Shown: positions 1 through 8,474, counted from the first letter of the stretch. The stretch is DNA of 35,370 bases from UBA1181 sp963619325 (GCA_963619325.1 CAVEVQ010000027.1:1-35370), one strand, 5' to 3'. Notes: generated by a model from the sequence alone, not told the origin. Translations and numbers: made by a program.

Positions 1-499
1 GAAGCACATTGACCATCTGATAAACATTGTCGCCGCGCTCGCAACCGAGCTGGGTGGTGGTGAAGTCGTCGAAAGGAAGATAGACATGCTCCGTATCGTC
101 CTGCAGATGAAGGAAGCCGCCCATTGCCTCGTTCGACGAGTTGCTCTTGAAGCGCACCTTCCTTTTTATCCATTCAGCACACTCCCTGGCAATGGCTTTC
201 TGCGAGAGCTGGTTGCGCAAACGTATCTCGAAGTCAGTGCCGTAGAGGCTGCGCTCACGGTTGAGTTTGGGAATGTAGAACTCGCGCTTTTCCTTCTTGC
301 TCTCGTCCTTGACGAAGGTAGGCGAGGTAAAAATAAAACGAAGTTCCTCCACTTGCTCCAGCTCTTTCTTCAATGCCTCAAAAGCGTAGATGGAGAACGA
401 AGCGGCTGCAATAGACACACGGCTATGTGCAGACAACCTTGACTTGAGGTCGTCCACCACACGCTCGCTGGTGTTGTTAATAAATTTAGTATTTTCCAT
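1..499 (-). CDS. N-terminal part of a PLD-like/helicase-family protein (cut by window edge)
   Basis: The minus strand is open from an ATG at 499 to the window edge, giving 166 codons with no stop. The protein begins MENTKFINNTSERVVDDLKS and continues with SRVSIAAASFSIYAFEALKK and ELRFIFTSPTF. From memory of the family, this is how large (about 1000-residue) Bacteroidota proteins start that join an N-terminal phospholipase D-like fold to an SNF2/DEAD helicase. Those often sit beside DNA methyltransferases in restriction-type loci. Neither the helicase motifs nor a methyltransferase can be seen here, because they would lie left of the window. Base composition is clearly richer in G+C (34 of the first 60 bases) than the roughly 40% of most neighbours, which fits horizontal acquisition. 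The reading frame is certain; the family name is from recall. Confidence 0.6.
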   Translation of the reverse strand, partial: MENTKFINNTSERVVDDLKSRLSAHSRVSIAAASFSIYAFEALKKELEQVEELRFIFTSPTFVKDESKKEKREFYIPKLNRERSLYGTDFEIRLRNQLSQKAIARECAEWIKRKVRFKSNSSNEAMGGFLHLQDDTEHVYLPFDDFTTTQLGCERGDNVYQMVNVL

Positions 500-690
500 A
501 TTCCCTGTTTTCTGTAATCCTGCGTGGGTGTGATTCAGCGTTTAGTTATTCATTTCTCTGATTAATAGTCTTTTAATCGGATTTTATCCGTTCATTAGGT
601 AAAGTTAGTCAAAAATTCGTATTTAAGGTGAATTTCTTGTCTCATTCATAATGAACAATATTGATAGTGTTTCCTTATGTGGGCTTCCTA

Positions 691-733
691 AAAGAAATGC
701 CCCGAACCATCGTTCAGGGCATTTCTTTTTTTT
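691..733. terminator. Rho-independent terminator, probably bidirectional
   Basis: A 12-base perfect stem, AAAGAAATGCCC at 691-702 with GGGCATTTCTTT at 717-728, has an inner GAAC/GTTC pair. T-runs follow it on both strands. It lies 13 bases beyond the stop of the minus-strand guanylyltransferase gene and would end that transcript. Confidence 0.85.
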
Positions 734-745
734 ATAGAGGATATG

Positions 746-1825
746 TTAGATATACTCTTTGCCAATCTTCACTTGTGTGTCGTTTACAAACTGGCGGATC
801 TTCTGTTCTTCCGCTTTAGGGCAAATCAACAGCACGTTGTCGGTTTCTGCCACGATATAGTCGTTCAACCCCTGAATGACAGCCAACTTGCCCTCTGGCA
901 TCGCTACAACATTGTCTTTGCTGTCGTAGTAGAGCGCTCTACACTTCAACGTGGCATTCTGCTCTTCATCCTTCGGAGAATGCTCGTATATAGAACCCCA
1001 TGTGCCAAGATCCGACCAACCGAAGTCTGCCGACAACACATCCACATTTGATGCTTTCTCCAAGATAGCATAGTCAATGGATATGTTGGTACACGATTTA
1101 TAGATTCTGTCGATAAACATTTGCTCGTCTGGTGTGTTGTAAAAGCATTTCCCCGTGCGGAACTTGTTGCTCATCTCGCCCATATACTGGTCAAATGCAT
1201 CCATGATAGTCTTCACGTTCCAGATAAACATTCCTGAATTCCATAAAAACTCGCCACTCTCTAAGAACACTTTCGCCAACTCCGCATTAGGTTTCTCTGT
1301 AAAGGTTTTCACTTTGAACAGATTGTCATCGGTCAGTTTCTCGTCAATTTGAATGTATCCGTAGCCTGTCTCCGGCTTGTTGGGTTTGATTCCCATGGTG
1401 AGAATCTCATCGTGGTCTTTCGTGTAGTCTAACGCTAACTGCGCCACCCGCACAAACTCATCCTCTTTCAAAACAAGATGGTCTGACGGTGCTACGATGA
1501 CATTCGCTTGCTCGTTCATCGCTTGGATTTTATTCATCGCGTATGCAATGCACGGAGCCGTGTTGCGACGTGCCGGCTCCAAAAGAACCTGTCGTTCTGT
1601 GATCTCTGGCAATTGCGTCAGAATCAAATCTTTGTATTGGTTGTTCGATGCAATGTATATGTTCTCCTTGGGAATAAACCTTGAAAAACGATCGAATGTC
1701 ATTTGCAACAAGGAACGTCCTGTTCCGAAAAAATCCAAAAATTGCTTCGGCTTCTTTTCTGTGCTGAATGGCCAAAAACGACTGCCAACTCCGCCGGCCA
1801 TGATTACGCAATAGTTATTTTTCAT
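746..1825 (-). CDS. manC: Mannose-1-phosphate guanylyltransferase
   Basis: The 359-residue cytoplasmic enzyme joins mannose-1-phosphate and GTP to give GDP-mannose, a precursor for capsule, LPS and glycoprotein sugars (GDP-fucose is made from it). The N-terminus has the nucleotidyltransferase signature MAGGVGSRFWPFST followed by KKPKQF. Further motifs are APSDHLV, FTEKPN and GEFLWNSGMFIW, with DYAILEK near residue 255. The length matches the single-domain guanylyltransferase; the C-terminal phosphomannose isomerase cupin of bifunctional ManC/AlgA proteins is absent. The gene stands alone between a terminator and a divergent AsmA gene. A -7 box on the minus strand (TATCTTTG, 1902-1909) lies about 75 bases upstream of the ATG. 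The symbol is by family; the isomerase must be encoded elsewhere. Confidence 0.93.
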   Translation of the reverse strand: MKNNYCVIMAGGVGSRFWPFSTEKKPKQFLDFFGTGRSLLQMTFDRFSRFIPKENIYIASNNQYKDLILTQLPEITERQVLLEPARRNTAPCIAYAMNKIQAMNEQANVIVAPSDHLVLKEDEFVRVAQLALDYTKDHDEILTMGIKPNKPETGYGYIQIDEKLTDDNLFKVKTFTEKPNAELAKVFLESGEFLWNSGMFIWNVKTIMDAFDQYMGEMSNKFRTGKCFYNTPDEQMFIDRIYKSCTNISIDYAILEKASNVDVLSADFGWSDLGTWGSIYEHSPKDEEQNATLKCRALYYDSKDNVVAMPEGKLAVIQGLNDYIVAETDNVLLICPKAEEQKIRQFVNDTQVKIGKEYI

Positions 1826-1901
1826 TTTGCCTTAGTATTATAGGTAAATGTTTTTTTATCCTTTCTGTTTATTAACGTATCTCTACAAACTTAACGTACT
1901 G

Positions 1902-1909
1902 CAAAGATA
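1902..1909 (-). promoter_or_regulatory. Candidate -7 box for the guanylyltransferase gene
   Basis: On the minus strand this reads TATCTTTG, a full match to the Bacteroidota -7 consensus TAnnTTTG, 77 bases upstream of the ATG at 1825. No clear -33 TTTG was found, so support is from the -7 box and position only. Confidence 0.45.
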
Positions 1910-2053
1910 CGTTTTTCTCGCTTTATTTACTTTTTTTTAAAGATTCCTTTTTGCAAATTCCTTGAAATGTTAATGAGTCTAAATATTTATTAACGATTGT
2001 AAAAATGATTGCTGGACAGTCTTGGAAAAGCATCTTTTGTGGGTTTATTTTGA

Positions 2054-2083
2054 TTGTCAGATATGTAAGTTTGACTACTTTTG
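2054..2083 (+). promoter_or_regulatory. Candidate promoter of the AsmA-like gene
   Basis: TTG (2054-2056) is followed after 19 bases by TACTTTTG (2076-2083). This fits the Bacteroidota sigma-ABfr pattern of a -33 TTG-type element and a -7 TAnnTTTG box. It leaves a leader of about 80 bases before the ATG at 2171. Confidence 0.6.
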
Positions 2084-2170
2084 CGTTTGCATTATAGGTA
2101 GGTGTTTTCTAAAAAACGAGAGAGAAAATAATTTGATAATAAATTAATAATGTCTAATTGTTAGATAGTT

Positions 2171-5011
2171 ATGAAAGTAACGAAAATTTTAAAAGTCGTC
2201 GGCATCGTCGTAGTTGTCTTTTTTGCGGCGTTGCTGATTATTCCTGCTCTTTTCAAGGATAAGGTGAAGGATGTTGTTGTATCGCAAGTCAGCTCAATGT
2301 TGAACGCGGAGCTTTATTTAGGTGATTTCTCGCTCGGTTTCTTCTCCAATTTCCCTCATGCGACTCTTTCTGTTGAAAATTTCGGCATTGTCAACGCCGA
2401 ACCTTTCGCAGGTGATACGTTGGTCAATGTGGGCGAGTTAGATGTCGTCATCAACTTAGGTAGTCTCTTTTCCGGAAACTACGAAATCAACAAAGTGGCT
2501 CTTATCAATCCTTCTGCGCGTGTTAAAGTCAACGCCGACAGCATTGCCAACTGGGATATTATGAAGTCAGATACAACCGCCGTGGAGGAGGAGGTAACCG
2601 AAGAGTCTTCTTCCCTCAACCTTAGTCTTAACTCGGTTTCTATAGAAAACCTGAAAGTTTCCTACGAGAGTGTGCCTGACAGTATGACGGCTGTCGTCGA
2701 CGGATTGAATCTCAATCTTGGAGGCGACATTGCTATGGACCTGCAAACGTTGGTCAACATAGACGAGTTAAAGTTGTTGATTGATAGGGTGGTTTATCAT
2801 GATAATTCTTCGTCTGATATGGTGGCTACGTTAGAAAAAATTGATTTGAATTTTAATGGTACGGTTAGCGATCATGTGTCACAGTTGAAACTGTTGTTGA
2901 ATGTGGATTCTACTTCTTTGAGCATTGGGGGAATTCCTTACTTGACAAAAGCCAAGGTCGGATCTGATGTCAAGATGGAGGCTGATTTGGATAACAATAA
3001 GTACACATTCGGCGATAATAGTGTGAGCCTCAATGAGATAGTTGCAAATTTTGCGGGTTATGTGCAGATAGTTGACTCTACGAAGACGGATATGGACTTA
3101 ACGCTAAGCACGCCTTCAATTGATTTCAAGCAGATTCTTTCTTTGATTCCTGCTATCTATGCGAACGATTTCGCTTCCCTCCAGACTTCTGGCGAAGTCT
3201 CTTTGTCCGCTTCTGCTAAGGGTGTGCTTGTGGGCGACACTTTACCTGCTATTGACGCTAAATTGGCTATTGCGAACGCAATGTTTAAATATCCGGATTT
3301 GCCCGGGTCTGTTTCCGACATTAATATCGAGGCTAACGTCACGAATCCCGGTGGGGCTACTGATTTGACTGTCGTTTCTGTGCCTAAATTCAGTTTTAAA
3401 ATGATTGACAATCCTTTTGCTTTGACTTTCAACTTGAAGACTCCTGTCTCAGATCCTGACTTTGCCGCTACCGCCAACGGCTCTCTCAATTTTGATAACC
3501 TTTCAAAGGTTCTTAAGTTACAGGATATGAATTTGAAAGGATTCTTGACGGCTGCTTTGAAAGCCAATGGAAAAATGTCTTACATTGATCAAGAGAAATA
3601 CGAACTTTTCAATATCGCAGGTGATCTGAATTTGTCTGATTTTGTTCTGAACATGAACTCTTTAGACTACGATGTGAATGTCAACAAGGCAAATCTGAAT
3701 TTCTCATCTGAAAATTTGGCTGTAGATGCTGCTTTGGTTTTGGGCGAAAGTGATTTCTCTCTCAAAGGGAAACTTCAGCATTTCATCCAATATGCTATGC
3801 GTGGCGAAACCCTCAAGGGTGCTTTGAATGTAACTTCTAAAAAACTGAATGTCACACAGTTGATTGGTGCTGATGATTCTTCTACTCAGTCTTCCGACGC
3901 TACTACAAACGAAAATTCAGAATCTACTTCAGAATCGTCTTCCGTGGCTATTCCAGACAACATTGATTTCGCTCTGAATGTTGGTGTGGACGAAATACTT
4001 TATGACGCTATCATTTTGAAAAATGTGAAGGGTGCTTTGAATGTCAAGGAGGCTGTCGCTAAAATTGAAACTTTGTCTGCTAACACAATGGGTGGTTCTG
4101 TTGTCATCAATGGCGAATACAACACTCAGGACACCTTGAATCCTATCGTTGATGTGAATATGAATGTGAAAGATATGACTATCTCTGAAGTGTTCACCTC
4201 CGTCTCTACAGCGAATAAAATCGCCCCTGTCTTATCGGATGCCGACGGCCAATTCTCTTTGAACATGCGTTTCGCTTCCAATATGGACGCTTCTCTCTCT
4301 CCTGTGTTGAATACAGTCAACGCTAAAGGAAATTTCTCTTCAAAGGATATATCAATTAAGAATGTGAAAGCATTCAATGCTTTGGCGGATAAAACGGGTA
4401 TCGACCTTTTGAAAAAACCTAATTTAAAAGACATCAACATTGCGTTTGTTGTTAAAGATGGACGTTTGAACATTGATCCTTTCCAAACAGTTATTTCAAA
4501 TACGACGTTTAATTTCTCGGGTTCGTCTGGTTTGGATCAAACTCTGGATTATGTGGCTAATATCCAACTGCCTCAGAACATTTCTAAGGCTATTGATCTG
4601 GCGTTTGACATGAATATCGGTGGAACGTTCTCCGATCCAAAGATTACTTTTGGCGCTTCGTCTCTGAAAGACCAGGTTACAGAAAAGGTAACCGAGGTGA
4701 TTGACAAAGCCAAGGAGAAGGCGATTGCCGCTGCCAAAGAACAGAAAGAGAAACTGATAGCCGCTGCTAAGACTCAACGTGAGAAATTGGTGGCGGTTGC
4801 TCAGGAAAATTCCGACAAAATCGTAGCTAAGGCTCAGGCTGAAGCCGACAAGGTGTCAAATCCTCTTAAGAAAGCTGCTGCTCAGGCTGCCGTGAAAGCG
4901 GCAAAGAACGAAGGAGCAAAGTTGGTTTCCGAAGCTCAGACGTCGGGTGATAAATTGGTCTCCGAGGCTGAAAAACAAGGAAACGCTTTGGTTGAAGCCG
5001 TCTCAAAATAA
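2171..5011 (+). CDS. AsmA-like envelope protein with charged Ala-rich tail
   Basis: The product is a 946-residue AsmA-type protein. Proteins of this family are anchored in the inner membrane and reach into the periplasm; they are linked to outer-membrane assembly and phospholipid transport between membranes. The N-terminus has one membrane segment (about residues 7-28, rich in V, I, L and A), followed by the AsmA-like stretch LGDFSLGFFSNFPHATLSVE and a long series of beta-type repeats. A Ser/Thr-rich linker lies near residues 570-590. The last 100 or so residues are an Ala/Lys/Glu/Gln-rich helical tail with repeated AAAK, AAKxQ and LVSEAxxxGDKLVSEA units, likely a coiled coil or amphipathic helix. 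It has its own promoter and a strong terminator downstream. The exact partner or lipid is unknown. Confidence 0.88.
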   Translation: MKVTKILKVVGIVVVVFFAALLIIPALFKDKVKDVVVSQVSSMLNAELYLGDFSLGFFSNFPHATLSVENFGIVNAEPFAGDTLVNVGELDVVINLGSLFSGNYEINKVALINPSARVKVNADSIANWDIMKSDTTAVEEEVTEESSSLNLSLNSVSIENLKVSYESVPDSMTAVVDGLNLNLGGDIAMDLQTLVNIDELKLLIDRVVYHDNSSSDMVATLEKIDLNFNGTVSDHVSQLKLLLNVDSTSLSIGGIPYLTKAKVGSDVKMEADLDNNKYTFGDNSVSLNEIVANFAGYVQIVDSTKTDMDLTLSTPSIDFKQILSLIPAIYANDFASLQTSGEVSLSASAKGVLVGDTLPAIDAKLAIANAMFKYPDLPGSVSDINIEANVTNPGGATDLTVVSVPKFSFKMIDNPFALTFNLKTPVSDPDFAATANGSLNFDNLSKVLKLQDMNLKGFLTAALKANGKMSYIDQEKYELFNIAGDLNLSDFVLNMNSLDYDVNVNKANLNFSSENLAVDAALVLGESDFSLKGKLQHFIQYAMRGETLKGALNVTSKKLNVTQLIGADDSSTQSSDATTNENSESTSESSSVAIPDNIDFALNVGVDEILYDAIILKNVKGALNVKEAVAKIETLSANTMGGSVVINGEYNTQDTLNPIVDVNMNVKDMTISEVFTSVSTANKIAPVLSDADGQFSLNMRFASNMDASLSPVLNTVNAKGNFSSKDISIKNVKAFNALADKTGIDLLKKPNLKDINIAFVVKDGRLNIDPFQTVISNTTFNFSGSSGLDQTLDYVANIQLPQNISKAIDLAFDMNIGGTFSDPKITFGASSLKDQVTEKVTEVIDKAKEKAIAAAKEQKEKLIAAAKTQREKLVAVAQENSDKIVAKAQAEADKVSNPLKKAAAQAAVKAAKNEGAKLVSEAQTSGDKLVSEAEKQGNALVEAVSK

Positions 5012-5057
5012 AACGCCTCTACGTTTGATTTCGTAGAGAAAGAAAAAATAATTCCGT

Positions 5058-5104
5058 AAATTTGCGGAGACGATGTGTTTAATGTCGTCTCCGCAAATTT
5101 TTTT
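5058..5104 (+). terminator. Strong rho-independent terminator after the AsmA gene
   Basis: A perfect 16-base stem (5058-5073 with 5085-5100, core GCGGAGACGA) has an 11-base loop and is followed by a T-run to 5104. A possible ATG at 5073 sits in this hairpin, which is one reason to place the start of the next gene at 5136. Confidence 0.92.
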
Positions 5105-5135
5105 ATTGCTTTTTTCAAGAATAAATTCTGGTTTT

Positions 5136-6002
5136 ATGAATATAGGTAAGATAAATAATATGACAGTGGTCTCAACTGCCGATCGTGGAATCACGGTCGA
5201 GGAGATGGATACGCACGAGACGCTGTTCATTCCAAATCGTAACGTGAAAGGAGAGCCTGAAGAGGGGGATGAGGTCAAAGTCTTTGTCTATCCTGATGCT
5301 AAGAGTGAAATCGTTGGTAGCACTTTTCTCCCATACGCCGTCGATGGCGAGTTCGATTTTTTAACTGTGAAGCAGGTCAACTCGTATGGCGCTCTGCTCG
5401 ATTGGGGGATAGATCGCGATTTATTCTTGCCCAACCGCCATCAGACATCCAAAGTGCGCGAGGGTCGCGCCTATTTAGTGTATGTCCACTATGATGAGAA
5501 GTCTCAACAAATGATTGCCACAATGCATTTGGAAGAGTATCTGTCAAAGGATTTTCCCCCATACCAGATGAATGATGAAGTGGATATTCTTGTGATGAAA
5601 GAGACTGACTTAGGTTATCAAGTCATTGTAGACGACAAATATTTCGGTTTGGTTTACCGTAACGAGGTGTTTGAACATGTCGATTTTGCCATGCGTACTG
5701 TCGGCTACATAAAAAATGTTCGGGAAGACGGCAAAATAGACGTCGCTCTTCAGCCTCAAGGCTATAAGGTGGTCGATGAGTTGTGCAGACAAGTAATCGA
5801 GGCTCTACAGAAAAATAACGGCTTCCTCCCTTATAACGATAAAACCGACTCTGAAGTTATCTACAACACGTTCGGATGTAGCAAGAAGAGTTTTAAGAAA
5901 ACGATAGGGACGCTCTATCGTCAACATGCTCTCGTCATTACTGATAATGGTATTCGTCTTACCTCTAATATTGAAGTCTATGGATATAAAAATAGGTATT
6001 GA
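5136..6002 (+). CDS. cvfB: CvfB-like S1-domain RNA-binding protein, with altered C-terminal tail
   Basis: This is a 288-residue protein of the CvfB family: tandem S1-like OB domains followed by a winged helix, thought to bind RNA and affect gene expression. The S1 features include VNSYGALLDWGIDRDLFLPN around residue 80 and DLGYQVIVDDKYFGLVYRNE around 160. The winged helix is about residues 215-275 (TFGCSKKSFKKTIGTLYRQ). The ATG at 5136 is preferred over one at 5073, which lies inside the upstream terminator. The family normally ends near DNGIRLT; here about 12 further residues (SNIEVYGYKNRY) follow and overlap the next gene by 23 bases. The bases for this tail recur inside the next gene, so the original 3' end was probably changed by an insertion. 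Eleven of the 12 Arg codons before the tail are CGN, unlike the gene that follows. Confidence 0.85.
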   Translation: MNIGKINNMTVVSTADRGITVEEMDTHETLFIPNRNVKGEPEEGDEVKVFVYPDAKSEIVGSTFLPYAVDGEFDFLTVKQVNSYGALLDWGIDRDLFLPNRHQTSKVREGRAYLVYVHYDEKSQQMIATMHLEEYLSKDFPPYQMNDEVDILVMKETDLGYQVIVDDKYFGLVYRNEVFEHVDFAMRTVGYIKNVREDGKIDVALQPQGYKVVDELCRQVIEALQKNNGFLPYNDKTDSEVIYNTFGCSKKSFKKTIGTLYRQHALVITDNGIRLTSNIEVYGYKNRY

Positions 6003-6181
6003 AGTCAAAGTAAAAGTCGATGGTTCTGAATACACGCAGAGAACTGACGGCACTTTTGATTCAGATCCAGAGATAAATCAAATGTGCGAATGTGCTTTAA
6101 GAATCAGTCAGAATATCCTGCAACCATTGCAACAAACGGCTTTAAAGGATGTTGAAGTCTATGAATATAAAAAGAAATATT
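5971..6181 (+). repeat. 30-base imperfect direct repeat at the cvfB/accessory-gene junction
   Basis: Bases 5971-6000 and 6152-6181 match at 26 of 30 positions, including a 12-base identical start, TTGAAGTCTATG. The copies are 181 bases apart, so they lie in different frames of the downstream gene. Read in the cvfB frame, the first gives EVYGYKNRY and then a stop. Read in the frame of the 819-residue protein, the second gives EVYEYKKKYY. The start codon of that protein (5980) falls inside the first copy. Confidence 0.75.
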
Positions 6182-8439
6182 ATAAAATGACTGATAGGGG
6201 GCTGCAGCCTTTATCAGAGCTGGAAGAACATTGGGTTAAGAATGATCTAATCAGACAACAAGCGGAACGATCAAGACGACATAATCCTACTGAAACCAGG
6301 GAAAATCAAGCTACTGACAATAGTTTAGGTTTAGATTCTTCGCAGTTAGGAGTCAACTCTGAAAATCCACCATTGGATGTGGAAGCATTGAGACGCAAAT
6401 CCGAAGAAATAAGACTTAATCGTAATAAGGGTGTTAAAGGTGTCAGTGTACCACGGGTAGCAGGCATATTGAACGGTGATTATAATCAACCTAAAGCTGA
6501 AGTTAAATACAGGTCCTTTTTCAGACTCTTTTTCCAGAAGGACAATGAAGTTAATGGCAGGGAAGTAACATTTGACAACACTCCTGCCGCTCTGCCTGCG
6601 ACGCAAGTAGGTAATATAATAGACGCCTTCTCCAGACTCTTTTTCCAGAAGGACAAACAGGAGTTCCATATCGCAGCTGCGAATAAAGACCTGCATAAAT
6701 ATTTTCCAAACATTTCGGAAGACGAGTTGCAGAAACTTTATAAAGACATGCAGATGGTAAAAGATAATCTAAGGTTGAATCCAAAGGATGGCATAATATA
6801 TGATGAGGATGATTTCGAGGTAATTGCAGACGAGCTATGGTTGGAGACCCAGATTCCTGTGCAAGTGGGGGATGAAAAGCGTTCGTTGCTGGTTCAAGGT
6901 AAACCCGATTTGATTCTTAGGAATAAGAAGACAGGAAAGTTTATGATAGCCGACTTTAAATCCAAGTATTTCAATCCGAGCAATCCTAATGGCGGAAGGT
7001 TTGGAGACAGCAAATATGACAATAAAACCAAAGCGAAGTATTGGTATCAGCTACAATTGTACAAAAAAGCCATAGAGGATCTGGGTGGGGAAGTGGAAAG
7101 CACCCATATCATACTGACAGGTGTCAACTATTCCCGAAATTTTAATGAGAGTGCCTATAACTACGAGGGAATGTACAATTCGAATGGTGAGTTTAAACCT
7201 GCCTCATCCAGGTCTTTATTCAATTCAGGAGGCACTCATTTTTATGACGACGCTTTAAACGCCGCAACCCCTGAAGGTGACCATCCTTTTGATAACGCCG
7301 CTAACAGAAGGGATAGGAAGAGTGGAAAAAAAGTGCATTACAAGCCTGTGCCTGTGGAAGTCGAAAATTCAAATATTGTGAATGACATAAATAACAATAA
7401 TGGTTTAGGCGCGCTCGTGGACAGTAAGACAGGGGAGTATGTGGAAGTGTCGTTACTATCTCCATTAGCATATTCTGACGCTTCGTTAAAGGCAGGCCAA
7501 AGAAACCTTAATGGAGATTTATTATTAACGTCAGAATCATTGACACGCAGTGGCATCACCATTCCGACAAATCCTTACGTGAAACCTAAAAAACCTACGG
7601 AAATCTCTGATGTTACGGCACGCCAATATCTGAAAGAAAAAGGAGATATAATGCAGACTAAAAATGTCGTCGAGTTATTCCGCATGGCATTGATATATTC
7701 AAGATCCAATAAGGACATGACCTCCATGGATGGCATGTATGGCATCTTGAAAACCTTGATTACTTTTAATCCTGACGGTAAGCATGTGAACGATGATTTG
7801 GTGGCAATCATCAAACGTGATAAAAAGTTCCCAGACGCTTTGAATAATGCTCTGAAATCCCTGCACTTCTCAGATGACGACATCCAAACCATTCTGAAAA
7901 AGGTTTGCGCATTGCCAGAAGTGGGAGTGACCATAGAGAGTACGGAAAATCAGTCGTCAGGGAGCAAAGCGGAGAAGTATAAGAATGCAATAAAAAAGAA
8001 GTTATCTTTGCGTATAGAAGGTAACGTATGGACAATTGATGAAGTAAAATTTGAATTTACAGGAGATGGGTTAAGATGCGACTCGTCTGTAGATAAAACG
8101 CTTATTAATCAATTACGGGGTATGAAAATCAATGTGATTGTCACTGATACCCAGAATAATGGTTCCAAACCATCAATTGACATGGAATTGTCAGGACCGC
8201 TGCGAGAACTTGCGGATAAAGGCAGGGGTAAAACGATAGATTCAGGTCTTATGAAGATAGTAATAGATTACATACAAGACCAGAGGAAAGACAATCCTGA
8301 TATTTTCAAATGGATAGATTCCACAGAGAGGGGGAATATCATAAAAGGGTTAGTATCAGATATAAAGAGTGCTAAGTCAGGATTGAATAATAGTTCAATA
8401 CTAAAAAAGGTTAAACGGAAATTGGAATGCTACCAATAA
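5980..8439 (+). CDS. Large accessory protein with RecB/Cas4-like PD-(D/E)XK nuclease domain
   Basis: The product has 819 residues. A nuclease core is visible at about 280-375: an acidic helix (IADELWLETQ), QGKPDLIL with D310, IADFKSK with D325 and K327, then YQLQLY with Q357 and Y361. The order D-x14-D-x-K with a downstream Q-x3-Y is that of RecB/Cas4-type PD-(D/E)XK enzymes, which usually cut or resect DNA. Upstream, RLFFQKD occurs twice (182-188 and 219-225). Residues 540-819 match nothing I know. The N-terminus overlaps cvfB by 23 bases and starts inside a repeated segment, so the true start may differ. Of the first 17 Arg codons 12 are AGA/AGG, against one of 12 in the cvfB core, which suggests transfer. 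It could be a phage-type protein or a defence nuclease; the nuclease fold is solid, the role unknown. Confidence 0.8.
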   Translation: MDIKIGIEVKVKVDGSEYTQRTDGTFDSDPEINQMCECALRISQNILQPLQQTALKDVEVYEYKKKYYKMTDRGLQPLSELEEHWVKNDLIRQQAERSRRHNPTETRENQATDNSLGLDSSQLGVNSENPPLDVEALRRKSEEIRLNRNKGVKGVSVPRVAGILNGDYNQPKAEVKYRSFFRLFFQKDNEVNGREVTFDNTPAALPATQVGNIIDAFSRLFFQKDKQEFHIAAANKDLHKYFPNISEDELQKLYKDMQMVKDNLRLNPKDGIIYDEDDFEVIADELWLETQIPVQVGDEKRSLLVQGKPDLILRNKKTGKFMIADFKSKYFNPSNPNGGRFGDSKYDNKTKAKYWYQLQLYKKAIEDLGGEVESTHIILTGVNYSRNFNESAYNYEGMYNSNGEFKPASSRSLFNSGGTHFYDDALNAATPEGDHPFDNAANRRDRKSGKKVHYKPVPVEVENSNIVNDINNNNGLGALVDSKTGEYVEVSLLSPLAYSDASLKAGQRNLNGDLLLTSESLTRSGITIPTNPYVKPKKPTEISDVTARQYLKEKGDIMQTKNVVELFRMALIYSRSNKDMTSMDGMYGILKTLITFNPDGKHVNDDLVAIIKRDKKFPDALNNALKSLHFSDDDIQTILKKVCALPEVGVTIESTENQSSGSKAEKYKNAIKKKLSLRIEGNVWTIDEVKFEFTGDGLRCDSSVDKTLINQLRGMKINVIVTDTQNNGSKPSIDMELSGPLRELADKGRGKTIDSGLMKIVIDYIQDQRKDNPDIFKWIDSTERGNIIKGLVSDIKSAKSGLNNSSILKKVKRKLECYQ
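6522..6656 (+). repeat. Duplicated 24-base element inside the nuclease gene
   Basis: An identical 24-base sequence occurs at 6522-6545 and 6633-6656, exactly 111 bases (37 codons) apart, so both copies read RLFFQKD. The spacer between them is not itself repeated. The bases are identical although synonymous changes would be allowed, which points to a recent copying event or to a constraint at the DNA level. Confidence 0.8.
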
Positions 8440-8442
8440 TAA

Positions 8443-8471
8443 AAAATGGGGAGTTTGAAGCTCCCCATTTT
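8443..8471. terminator. Bidirectional terminator between two convergent accessory genes
   Basis: An 11-base perfect stem, AAAATGGGGAG at 8443-8453 and CTCCCCATTTT at 8461-8471, has a 7-base loop and A/T-runs on both sides. It sits between the stop at 8439 (plus) and the stop at 8475 (minus) and serves both genes. Confidence 0.88.
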
Positions 8472-8474
8472 ATT

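Larger units (their letters stand above)
1826..2170. other. Divergent intergenic region, promoters only
   Basis: These 345 AT-rich bases separate the minus-strand guanylyltransferase from the plus-strand AsmA gene. I see no coding frame of note. It holds one candidate promoter for each gene (listed separately) and a 7-base inverted repeat, CGTATCT at 1876-1882 and AGATACG at 1905-1911, which overlaps the minus-strand -7 box. Confidence 0.6.

Noticed and set aside
86..442. Open frame of 118 codons on the plus strand
   Set aside because: It lies antisense within the better supported minus-strand helicase-type frame (1-499), which has recognisable protein sequence; the plus product looks random.
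578..590. CGGATTTTATCCG inverted repeat upstream of the helicase-type gene
   Set aside because: Only five pairs around a three-base centre, with no link to a promoter box; kept out of the feature list.
4680..5008. Ala/Lys-rich end of the AsmA-like gene as a separate gene or fused apolipoprotein-like domain
   Set aside because: The frame is continuous and similar helical tails occur in AsmA-like proteins of this group as I know them; no sign of a fusion point.
5073..5135. Longer start for cvfB at 5073
   Set aside because: These codons lie in the hairpin and T-run of the upstream terminator; the encoded residues are not S1-like. The ATG at 5136 fits.
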